Positions 36,446-43,379 of a DNA stretch of 64,000 nucleotides are shown in pieces. The notes beneath the pieces are model-generated. The model was not told where the DNA came from. It worked only from the letters and a program-made list of their open reading frames with translations, and made no database searches. Within the stretch, counting starts at the first letter, position 1. The number at the start of each line of letters is the position of its first letter. The position numbers were made by a program, and so were the translations under genes. Location of the stretch: positions 3,534,001 through 3,598,000 of the forward strand of contig NZ_AP031496.1 of the NCBI RefSeq assembly GCF_042850945.1, written 5' to 3'. The stretch comes from Halioxenophilus aromaticivorans (GTDB taxonomy: Bacteria; Pseudomonadota; Gammaproteobacteria; Pseudomonadales; Cellvibrionaceae).

Positions 36446-36667
36446 ATGAATGAGAGGGCTACGCCCCCTCGAATGACCATCCTCAGGTGTAAACACGGAG
36501 TCACGCCAGAGGTCATCAGCGGCTTGTTTGAGGTGCGGAAGAGGCTTGCCCTCGACGTGCCGAGTAGCTCTCAAGAAACCAGTCACCACCTATCCTCAAT
36601 CAATAGCCATGAATCGACACATGAAGCCTCTCAGGAAGACTTAAGGCCTAACCCATACCAACCCTAG
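36446..36667 (+). CDS. Small hypothetical protein in the integrative element
   Basis: A 73-residue frame opens at ATG 36446 with a weak GGAAAA upstream; an in-frame TTG at 36431 is an alternative. The middle (TPEVISGLFEVRKRLALDVPSS) could form a helix, and the tail is rich in Ser, His and Glu. There is no recognised family, and it may not be translated. It is listed because it follows the previous frame in the same direction. Confidence 0.3.
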   Translation: MNERATPPRMTILRCKHGVTPEVISGLFEVRKRLALDVPSSSQETSHHLSSINSHESTHEASQEDLRPNPYQP

Positions 36668-36995
36668 GCTACACTCTAAATCGTCTCACAGGACACTATA
36701 GAGCCTCCTGAGTGATCCATATGAAAAACTGGGGGTAATATCAGGTGAAACTTGGGTGAAACTGCGGTCACTATTTGACCAATTGAAGGATCTATCCTAG
36801 GATTCCCTAAGGATTCGGCATGTCCCTCCTACAGCTCCCGGCATTGAGGAAACACCGGTAACCCTAGAGGTTAACTGGGGGTGATGACTGTTGCGTGCTA
36901 TCGATGTCCTGAATGATGAAACTATAGGCCAACCCGAGTCACGCGGAAGAATCGTTCGTTCTCCTGGGGGTGAGAATTAAGGCCATCCCGTGGGA
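36668..36995. other. Non-coding stretch with repeated GGGTGA words
   Basis: No gene is visible in these 328 bp. Words of the form CTGGGGGT(A/G)A recur at 36729, 36875 and 36964, and shorter CTTGGGTGAA occurs at 36751. Related CTG(T/C)GGGTG words occur at 36003 and 36107. Confidence 0.4.
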
Positions 36996-37160
36996 TTACT
37001 TAACCACCTCATAGGATTCTTGCATGGCTTCTAACTCTGCCTTGGTGTCGTAAGCCTCAGCCACTACTGCTAAGTATTCCTTGACCAGTTGCTCCTTGCT
37101 CATGTCCTGGGCGGTAATCTCCAGTGCTGCAATCAGTTCCCGCGTATCTACATTAGTCAT
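36996..37160 (-). CDS. 54-residue small acidic protein downstream of the small recombinase
   Basis: The minus-strand ATG at 37158-37160 has AAAGGAAC about 6 bp upstream. The frame runs MTNVDTRELIAALEITAQDM, then helical sequence rich in Glu, Lys and Ala, to EVVK and TAA. It starts 25 bp after the stop of the 189-residue recombinase, so the two are probably one transcript. The size and helical, acidic character could suit a recombination directionality factor or anti-repressor, but no family is recognised. Confidence 0.6.
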   Translation of the reverse strand: MTNVDTRELIAALEITAQDMSKEQLVKEYLAVVAEAYDTKAELEAMQESYEVVK

Positions 37161-37185
37161 TGCTGTGTTCCTTTCTGTTGGTTGG

Positions 37186-37755
37186 TTAAATCACGAAATC
37201 TTCATAGGTGGCCAACACCTCGGCCTGGGTTATTCCCAAGTAAGTCATGGTCACTGCCGGTGAGCTGTGGTTCAGAATCTTACTGATCATCTCCAAGCTA
37301 ACTCCAGCCTTGTAGAGCAACCACCCTCGTGTCTTGCGCATGCTATGAGTGCCTAGCTTAACGTCCACGGAGGGCATCTCGCCGACCTCCTTAAACGCCT
37401 TCGCTACAGTAACCCTATTGATCGGCTTAGGTGGCATTGAGCGGGTTCTATTGCTGTGGGCTTGGAAGAGGTACACGTCCGTTGGCTGGTTAGCCCTCCG
37501 TCTGTTCACAGTCTCCAGGGCCTTGCTGTTAAGCCTCACTATCCGGCGCTTACGTGTCTTACCTTCAACGAACTCGTAGCTCGCCTTGGCAAGGTCAAGC
37601 TGGTCAAACTCAATGGCCAGTAGGTCTGATATGCGTAGGGCAGTCTGTAACCCAAAGACCCACAAGTCTCCATACAGGTCACCGTAGTGTTTACGGAACA
37701 GTGCTTCCACAATGGCTGCTCCCTCCTGGGTCTTTACCGCCTCAACCTCAACCAT
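37186..37755 (-). CDS. Small tyrosine recombinase (catalytic domain only)
   Basis: This 189-residue protein contains the full tyrosine-recombinase catalytic set: Arg in LQTALRISDLLAIEFDQL, Lys in EGKTRKRRIVRL, His-x-x-Arg in GTHSMRKTRGWLL, His in KILNHSSPAVTMTYLG and the nucleophilic Tyr in that last segment. It lacks the N-terminal core-binding domain, as do FimB/FimE-type invertases and some short phage integrases. It sits downstream of the large integrase and just before the 54-residue protein. It may excise the element, invert DNA or modify the larger recombinase. The choice cannot be made from sequence. Confidence 0.88.
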   Translation of the reverse strand: MVEVEAVKTQEGAAIVEALFRKHYGDLYGDLWVFGLQTALRISDLLAIEFDQLDLAKASYEFVEGKTRKRRIVRLNSKALETVNRRRANQPTDVYLFQAHSNRTRSMPPKPINRVTVAKAFKEVGEMPSVDVKLGTHSMRKTRGWLLYKAGVSLEMISKILNHSSPAVTMTYLGITQAEVLATYEDFVI

Positions 37756-38112
37756 ATCTCTAACCTACCAACCTAGCCTAAAACCTTATGATGTGTAGCA
37801 TAGTAGACACTCAAAGGCCTGAGGTCCAGCTATTACTGGCCTCGCTAGGCTACAGTATTGAAGTGTGTAGCATAGAAGTGACTCGTGAGGCTTCCTGGTT
37901 TACCAACCGCCAACAAACCATCAATCACCACCCCCCAAAGCAATGGAGGTCTGTCCAGAGAAAAGAACTGCCGGTTTTCCTACGGGATTGGCTGTAGGTA
38001 CTGGCGGTCTAGTTCTCCAGGTTCTGAAGGCGGGGTACCCCCTTAGCTGTGAGAGAGAAAAGGAAAATCTCCTACAGCAACGCACAAAATTTTTCATTAT
38101 TTCCTGAGGGGG
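37756..38112. other. Gap between the two recombinase genes
   Basis: These 357 bp should hold the promoter of the small recombinase. The word GTGTAGCATAG occurs twice in direct orientation (37793 and 37864). A possible plus-strand frame is listed separately. Confidence 0.4.
37788..37997 (+). CDS. Possible small hypothetical protein
   Basis: A 69-residue plus-strand frame starting ATGATG, with the sequence PEVQLLLASLGYSIEVCSIE near its start and a basic second half. It has no recognisable domain or clear ribosome-binding site and runs against the recombinase genes. It is kept only as a possibility. Confidence 0.25.
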   Translation: MMCSIVDTQRPEVQLLLASLGYSIEVCSIEVTREASWFTNRQQTINHHPPKQWRSVQRKELPVFLRDWL

Positions 38113-39768
38113 TCAGAGCTTATCGAAGTGTCTCCAGCCGCCTTTAAGATGACCCAAGTCCAGCTCACCGAATTCCACCTTACTGACCACCTCACTGAAT
38201 AACTTACCGACCCTAAGCCCTGCGTCATAACTATCCGTAGAACCCATCTGTGTCCTCTCATGCCCCACTACCAACTGCACACGCTCTAACGGCAGGCTAT
38301 TCTCACTGAGGGCGAAGGTCTGGAACGTATGCCTGAAGCTGTAGAGTCTCTTACGGTGATTCGCGTAGAACTCTGGCAGGTGAGTCTTAAGGTAACTGCG
38401 GTTAAACCACATACTGGCCTTGTGAGCTGGAGGTGTCTTCCCTCCGGTGAACCCTGCCATTAGCCTGTCCTGGCCTCTGCGTGTCGCCTCTTCGGTGAAC
38501 TCTAGGAACCCAAGGTCTAACAGCGTAGGATGCAAGGGAATGGCTCTAACCGCTCTCTTGTTCTTGAGGGTAAACTCCCTGGGGAGGTCGATCACCATTA
38601 CACCGTCAATCTCCTTCACATCACTTGGTCTCACCTGCACCAGTTCTCCAGGTCTCATCCCGGTATGTAGTAAGATCAAAGGTAACCACCAATGGCTCCG
38701 TGTAACGTTACTGAGTCCTGTATACAGAGGGCTACTGAATAGAGCGGTCAACTCCTCTACACTGTATGCCTCATAGTTCTCCTTATCGGACTTGCAGGTA
38801 ACTCTCTGGAAGGGATTCTTTGAGACCAACTCCGTATCCACTAGCCAGCTGAAGAACGTCCCTAGGCTCACCAACCGCTGACTTACGGTCTGCGCCCTGA
38901 CGAAATCTTCCTCCGGGATATCCAGGTCTAGCTTCTCCTCACAGGTCTTACCGCGGTACTCTCCAAGATTGCCCTTAGGCATCTTCAGCATTCGGTCACG
39001 GGCCTCACAGGCCTTCATAAAGTCGATCTGGTTTACCGGCAGGTCGCCAACCACATGGATTAGCTGGTCAGCCGCTGTCCGGTACTGCTTCGCTGTGCTG
39101 CTGTTGATCCTCTGTCCACTCACACGGCCTGCAATGAACTGTTCAATCATCTCACTAATTACTGGTGCCGGTGCCACCTCCGAGGCCGCTGCAGGAACCA
39201 CCGCAGACACTGTAGGTTCATCCCGAATGACTTCCCCGGCCAAGAGGCGGTTACTGACCTCCAGGGCCTCCAGCATCCCTTCGGTGAGTTCCCTGCAGGC
39301 CCTCCTGAACAGGTAGCCATCACCATCGCCAGTACCTAGTCCAAGGCCTCTAAAGATTCTCTCAACCTGCCCGTGGACAAGACTATAGTCTGCCCTTGCA
39401 AGAGCCTCTGTGTAGTCGCTGGTGAGATTCTCATAAGCTCGCACGGTTGACCTATGGCATGACTCCGTAAGCGGCTCACGGCGCTCTGTGTGGTCTGCTA
39501 TGGTCAGCTCCCTGGCTTCCCTGATCTCTTCCCTGATTGCCTCGCTGATCTGCTCGTATGTGGCGGTCATACCTTCCCTTCCGTGTCTGCTCAATAGTCT
39601 GCTCACTTGATAGTAGCAGGCCTTCGCCAGTCTCACCGCCACGGTCTTGAGGTGAGTCCCAAGACTAAACCGTAATTCCCTACGGCCCACTACAGCCCTG
39701 AGTGGCTCTGGAATGGTGAACCTGAAGAAATAACCGCTAGGCCTGAGGATAATGTGGTTAGCTGCCAT
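38113..39768 (-). CDS. int: Integrase, tyrosine recombinase family
   Basis: A 551-residue site-specific recombinase. The N-terminus (MAANHIILRPSGYFFRFTIP, then ELRFSLGTHLKTVAVRLAK) matches the DUF6538-type arm domain seen in many large integrases. A core-binding region around residues 225-320 precedes the catalytic domain with LHTGMRPGELVQV (Arg), KNKRAVRAIPL (Lys), RLYSFRHTFQTFAL (His and Arg region), VVGHERTQMGSTDSY (His, Tyr). All catalytic positions appear intact. It reads away from the right repeat 87 bp upstream, as expected for the integrase of the element. Confidence 0.92.
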   Translation of the reverse strand: MAANHIILRPSGYFFRFTIPEPLRAVVGRRELRFSLGTHLKTVAVRLAKACYYQVSRLLSRHGREGMTATYEQISEAIREEIREARELTIADHTERREPLTESCHRSTVRAYENLTSDYTEALARADYSLVHGQVERIFRGLGLGTGDGDGYLFRRACRELTEGMLEALEVSNRLLAGEVIRDEPTVSAVVPAAASEVAPAPVISEMIEQFIAGRVSGQRINSSTAKQYRTAADQLIHVVGDLPVNQIDFMKACEARDRMLKMPKGNLGEYRGKTCEEKLDLDIPEEDFVRAQTVSQRLVSLGTFFSWLVDTELVSKNPFQRVTCKSDKENYEAYSVEELTALFSSPLYTGLSNVTRSHWWLPLILLHTGMRPGELVQVRPSDVKEIDGVMVIDLPREFTLKNKRAVRAIPLHPTLLDLGFLEFTEEATRRGQDRLMAGFTGGKTPPAHKASMWFNRSYLKTHLPEFYANHRKRLYSFRHTFQTFALSENSLPLERVQLVVGHERTQMGSTDSYDAGLRVGKLFSEVVSKVEFGELDLGHLKGGWRHFDKL

Positions 39769-39854
39769 GGCTTGGACCTTGGAGTTGGACCTCAGGCCCG
39801 CTAGATCACTCCCAAATCCCTCCAGGTGCCGCTGCAGTGGGCCTTAGAGCCTAC

Positions 39855-39876
39855 TTACAGGTACGCCCATACTATC
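39855..39876. repeat. Right attachment repeat (attR candidate)
   Basis: The core reads AGGTACGCCCATACTATC, matching the left repeat in 17 of these 18 bases, or 20 of 22 with the adjoining TTAY. It lies upstream of the large integrase gene. Confidence 0.65.
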
Positions 39877-39883
39877 TATCAAC

Positions 39884-39898
39884 GCACAAAAATGGTGC
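39884..39898. promoter_or_regulatory. NtrC-type enhancer site
   Basis: GCAC-N7-GTGC (GCACAAAAATGGTGC) matches the NtrC binding palindrome. It lies 8 bp outside the right repeat of the integrative element. If the element is removed in silico, the site is about 145 bp upstream of the amtB start codon, a normal enhancer position. As it stands the nearest gene is the DUF3500 remnant on the other side. Confidence 0.6.
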
Positions 39899-40087
39899 CC
39901 GCTGTTATAAGCAGGTTATGGATTGTCACAATAGTCTGGATCTATTGAGCCCTGCCCCCCCCGTGACCTAACCCTCAATATTCGCATTTGCGGAATTCTT
40001 GCGCTTTTTCTCCCCATTTCTTCCTCAATTTGTGGGCACTCTGCCTGCCTATAAACGGCTTTTCTCAATCACATTGCAGAGGTAACT

Positions 40088-41328
40088 GTGAGCACAAACA
40101 CGTTATTCCACATCAAATCGGCCCTGGCCGCCTTCACATTGATATTGATTACTGCCCTGGCCGGCTGTGGCGGCAGCGGTGGTAGTAGCAGTAGCGATGA
40201 CAGCAGCACAGATACCAGTACCGAAACTAGCACGGGGACCGACACAGGCAGCGACACCGGCAGCGATACCGACAATTCTTCCGGCGGCTCAAGCGACACC
40301 AGCACCGGTGACTTCGACGTATTTACCGCCAGCGTCGACATAGCCGATTGCCAATTGGACAGTGACGTCGCCACCATCGCCTGCGCCGCCAATGCCTGGC
40401 TCGACACGCTCAGCACCGATGAACTGGCAACAGCTCAACTAGAGTGGTCTGACTCCGAGGCGCGCACCCGCTGGTCCAACCTTCCGGTGGGCAACGTGGC
40501 TCGCAATGGCTTAAGGCTGGATGCCATGGATGATGAATCCAAAGAGGCCGCCTTAGTGGTGGCCAAAGCCGTGCTAAGCGATGCCGGGTATGAAGATATG
40601 ATCGCGGGCTTTGCCGCAGACGAGTATTTACAGACATTGGGCGGCAATGGTTACGACAAGGAGTACTACTACTTCGCCATTTTTGGCTACCCAGACTCAG
40701 CCAGTGACTGGATGCTACAAATTGGTGGCCACCACATGGCCTACAACATCACCTTTGTCAGTGGCGATGGCTATCCCGTACCCCATCACCTGGGCGCAGA
40801 ACCGAAGTCACCTTTACCGTGAATTCCAACGATTACAGCGAGCTGGAAGACGAAGCGGCCACGTTTATCGCAATGTACGATGGCTTGACCGACTCGGAGT
40901 TGGAATACGCCTACCTAAGTAGTGAGAGTTTCTCCGATGTATTAATGGGGCCAGACAACGGCAGCGGCGAATTACCCGACGACTACCCTACCGATCACGG
41001 TGGTATATTGGTGTCCGATTTAACCGCCGAGCAACAAGCGTTAGTCACCGCGGCCATAGCCAGCTACGTGGCCGATTACGCCAGCGATATTGCTGACCCA
41101 CTATTGGAGGCCTACACCTCCGCCGAGGCTTACGCGCAAACCTACGTGGCCTGGGCCGGCTCGCAATCCGCCGGCGTGGACATCGACACCAACGGCACTT
41201 ACATGCGCATCGATGGCCCACGGGTTTGGATTGAGATTATCTGCCAGGGCGGCATCGTTATTCGCAACGAAACCCACTATCACACCATTTTCCGCGATAA
41301 AACCATGGATTATGGCAACACACTCTAG
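40088..41328 (+). pseudogene. DUF3500-family lipoprotein gene, frameshifted
   Basis: The gene starts at GTG 40088 behind GAGGT. A signal with lipobox LAGC is followed by a Ser/Thr/Asp/Gly-rich linker and the first half of a DUF3500 domain (TRWSNLPVG, YYYFAIFGYPDSASDWMLQIGGHHMAYNIT). That frame stops at 40820-40822 just after HHLGAEP. The second half (VTFTVNSNDYSELEDEAATF, ILVSDLTAEQQALV, YMRIDGPRVWIEIICQGG, HYHTIFRDKTMDYG) continues in another frame to 41328. The break is near 40802 and looks like a small indel. It is either a real recent lesion or a sequencing error. Confidence 0.8.
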
Positions 41329-41426
41329 GTGCTTATTTAAGTAATCCTTACCAGGGCCCTGTGGTATTCTGCTCGGCCCTTTTATAGCGTTTTTTGAATA
41401 CCTTTTACTAAACTACTTACAACCCA

Positions 41427-42098
41427 ATGTTTCGTTTATTCAACAGCCTGCAAAATATTCGGCATCAGCCATTACAACTCCAACTACTACTGCTTTTGTG
41501 TTTTTGTTGTGGATTATTCACAACCGCAACAGTATCCGCCCACCCCGCTGCCAACAGTGCGCTGTTGATTAATGTCTCTCCCCAGGAGATATTTATTGAG
41601 CTGGACATTCCCGTAGGCCAGCTATACGGCGTAGCACCTGCGATTTTTCCGCAGGCCAAAACGGCCAACGATATGGACGAGGCTATGCGTATTTTTTCTC
41701 AGATTGACCGGCAAAAAGCCGTGCAATATTTAGCAACGCACACGGCCATCACTACTGAGCAACAAAAAACTCATTTAGACTGGCAAGGGCACGTAACCGC
41801 TATTTCTGTGCACAATGATGGCCACGATGTCTTTTTAAAAGCGCATATCGCCTTTGTGTTACAGCAAGGGTCAGCGGTGGCTGCGAAATCGGTAACACGG
41901 CTGCACTATGACGGCGTTGTTCATCGCGTAAAAAATCACCGCGTTAGCGTTGATCAAAGTATTACCCACACTGGTTCAAAACCGACAAAAACGAAGCGCA
42001 TTGCCGTTATCAGAAATAATCGCACGGCAATAAAATTAACCATGCCTGCCGACCTAAGCGCATTACAACGGCAAGCTGCCAACCAAATAACGCGCTGA
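41427..42098 (+). CDS. Exported protein resembling the N-terminal domain of HupE/UreJ-type proteins
   Basis: A 223-residue protein with a signal peptide (hydrophobic LQLLLLLCFCCGLFTTATVSA, cut before HPA). The mature start HPAANSALLINVSPQEIFIELDIPV resembles the extracytoplasmic domain found at the front of long HupE/UreJ proteins, but the membrane permease part is absent and the C-terminal tail is basic. It lies between a DUF3500 remnant and hupS. A role in nickel handling for the hydrogenase is possible but speculative. It is complete in frame, with no sign of truncation by an element. Confidence 0.5.
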   Translation: MFRLFNSLQNIRHQPLQLQLLLLLCFCCGLFTTATVSAHPAANSALLINVSPQEIFIELDIPVGQLYGVAPAIFPQAKTANDMDEAMRIFSQIDRQKAVQYLATHTAITTEQQKTHLDWQGHVTAISVHNDGHDVFLKAHIAFVLQQGSAVAAKSVTRLHYDGVVHRVKNHRVSVDQSITHTGSKPTKTKRIAVIRNNRTAIKLTMPADLSALQRQAANQITR

Positions 42099-42208
42099 TT
42101 ACTAAGTTTCCACCCCCCAGCGGTGCTAGCAACACCGCTTCCACTCCACTGCACCCCCCACCCCTAAAAATGCCAGGTAACACACTGAAAAGTAATACTT
42201 TTTTATAT

Positions 42209-42226
42209 TAGGCATAAGTTTTGCGC
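42209..42226 (+). promoter_or_regulatory. Sigma-54 promoter of hupSL
   Basis: TAGGCATAAGTTTTGC has GG at 42211-42212 and GC at 42223-42224, the exact 10-bp separation of -24/-12 elements. The predicted start is near 42235, about 68 bp before the hupS ATG. The matching activator is the HupR protein encoded at 55869. Confidence 0.65.
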
Positions 42227-42302
42227 TAAGGCGAATCGGACCACTGCTAAATAATAAATAATTTACGGTATAGCCTGCCGATTGTCTCGGAGACGCGAAA
42301 CA

Positions 42303-43379
42303 ATGATCGAAACTTTCTACGATGTCATGCGACGCCAGGGAATATCCCGTCGCAGCTTTGTTAAATTTTGCAGTTTGACTGCATCAGCCCTTGGGCTCGG
42401 CCCCGCCGTTGTACCCCAAATTGTTCACGCCATGGAAACCAAGCCGCGGCTGCCAGTGCTTTGGCTGCATGGCCTTGAGTGCACCTGTTGTTCTGAGTCG
42501 TTTATTCGCTCGGCGCACCCACTGGCGAAAGACGTAATTTTGTCCATGATCTCGCTGGATTACGACGACACCATCATGGCTGCTGCGGGCCACCAAGCCG
42601 AAGCCATCATTGACGAAACCATTCAAAAATACGACGGCAATTATATTTTAGCCGTTGAAGGCAACCCGCCGCTGAACCAAGAAGGTATGTCATGCATTAT
42701 TGGTGGCAAACCTTTTTCCGAACAATTGCTGCACGCGGCCAAGCACAGTAAAGCGATTATTTCCTGGGGCTCCTGCGCCTCCTGGGGCTGCGTGCAAGCT
42801 GCCCGCCCCAACCCAACCCACGCCGTGCCTATTCATAAGATGCCCGGCATCCCGAACAAACCCATTATTAAAGTACCCGGCTGCCCGCCCATTGCCGAGG
42901 TAATGACCGCGGTAATCACCTACATGATTACCTTCGAACAGATTCCTGCACTGGACCGCCAAGGCCGGCCAAAAATGTTCTACAGCCAGCGCGTACACGA
43001 CAAATGCTACCGCCGCCCGCACTTTGATGCCGGCCAGTTCGTTGAAAAATTCGATGACGAAGGTGCGCGTCGTGGTTACTGCCTTTACAAAGTGGGCTGT
43101 AAAGGGCCTACCAGTTACAACGCATGCTCCACCATTCGCTGGAATGGCGGCCTTTCGTTCCCCATCCAGGCCGGCCACCCATGCATCGGTTGTTCGGAAG
43201 ACGGTTTCTGGGACAAGGGCTCTTTCTATCAACACACCACAGAAACACACGCATTTGGCGTAGAAGCCAATGCCGATAAAGTCGGTTTAGCGGCAGCCGG
43301 TATTGTGGGTGGCGCCATTGCCACACACGCCGCAGTGAGCGCATTAAAGAGCGCCCAGAAAAAAGGAGGTGACCAATAA
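42303..43379 (+). CDS. hupS: [NiFe] uptake hydrogenase small subunit, O2-tolerant type
   Basis: This 358-residue subunit starts at ATG 42303, preceded by CGGAGA. A Tat signal (SRRSFVKF and a hydrophobic stretch) exports the folded heterodimer. The proximal cluster region has ECTCCSESF and WGSCASWGCVQ, giving the two extra cysteines of the six-Cys 4Fe-3S cluster found in O2-tolerant group 1d enzymes, with VPGCPP completing it. Medial and distal cluster ligands follow (CYRRPHFDAG, CLYKVGCKGP, CSTIRWNGG, HPCIGCSEDGFWD). The C-terminal helix (GLAAAGIVGGAIATHAA) anchors it in the membrane. It is coupled to hupL by TAATG. Confidence 0.96.
   Translation: MIETFYDVMRRQGISRRSFVKFCSLTASALGLGPAVVPQIVHAMETKPRLPVLWLHGLECTCCSESFIRSAHPLAKDVILSMISLDYDDTIMAAAGHQAEAIIDETIQKYDGNYILAVEGNPPLNQEGMSCIIGGKPFSEQLLHAAKHSKAIISWGSCASWGCVQAARPNPTHAVPIHKMPGIPNKPIIKVPGCPPIAEVMTAVITYMITFEQIPALDRQGRPKMFYSQRVHDKCYRRPHFDAGQFVEKFDDEGARRGYCLYKVGCKGPTSYNACSTIRWNGGLSFPIQAGHPCIGCSEDGFWDKGSFYQHTTETHAFGVEANADKVGLAAAGIVGGAIATHAAVSALKSAQKKGGDQ

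Larger units (their letters stand above)
35205..39876. mobile_element. 4.67-kb integrative element with two tyrosine recombinases
   Basis: The element is bounded by near-identical 22-bp direct repeats (35205-35226 and 39855-39876, 20/22 matches). The large integrase gene starts about 90 bp from the right repeat, the usual position of int beside att. Contents are a 551-residue integrase, a 189-residue catalytic-domain recombinase, a 54-residue small protein and a left half with only short uncertain ORFs. Base usage, rich in CCTNAGG-like words, differs from the flanks. No tRNA lies at the ends. It resembles no element I can name. Confidence 0.7.

Noticed and set aside
36996..39768. RIT-type recombinase trio
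   Set aside because: Only two recombinases are present, they are not overlapping, and the smaller lacks an N-terminal domain.
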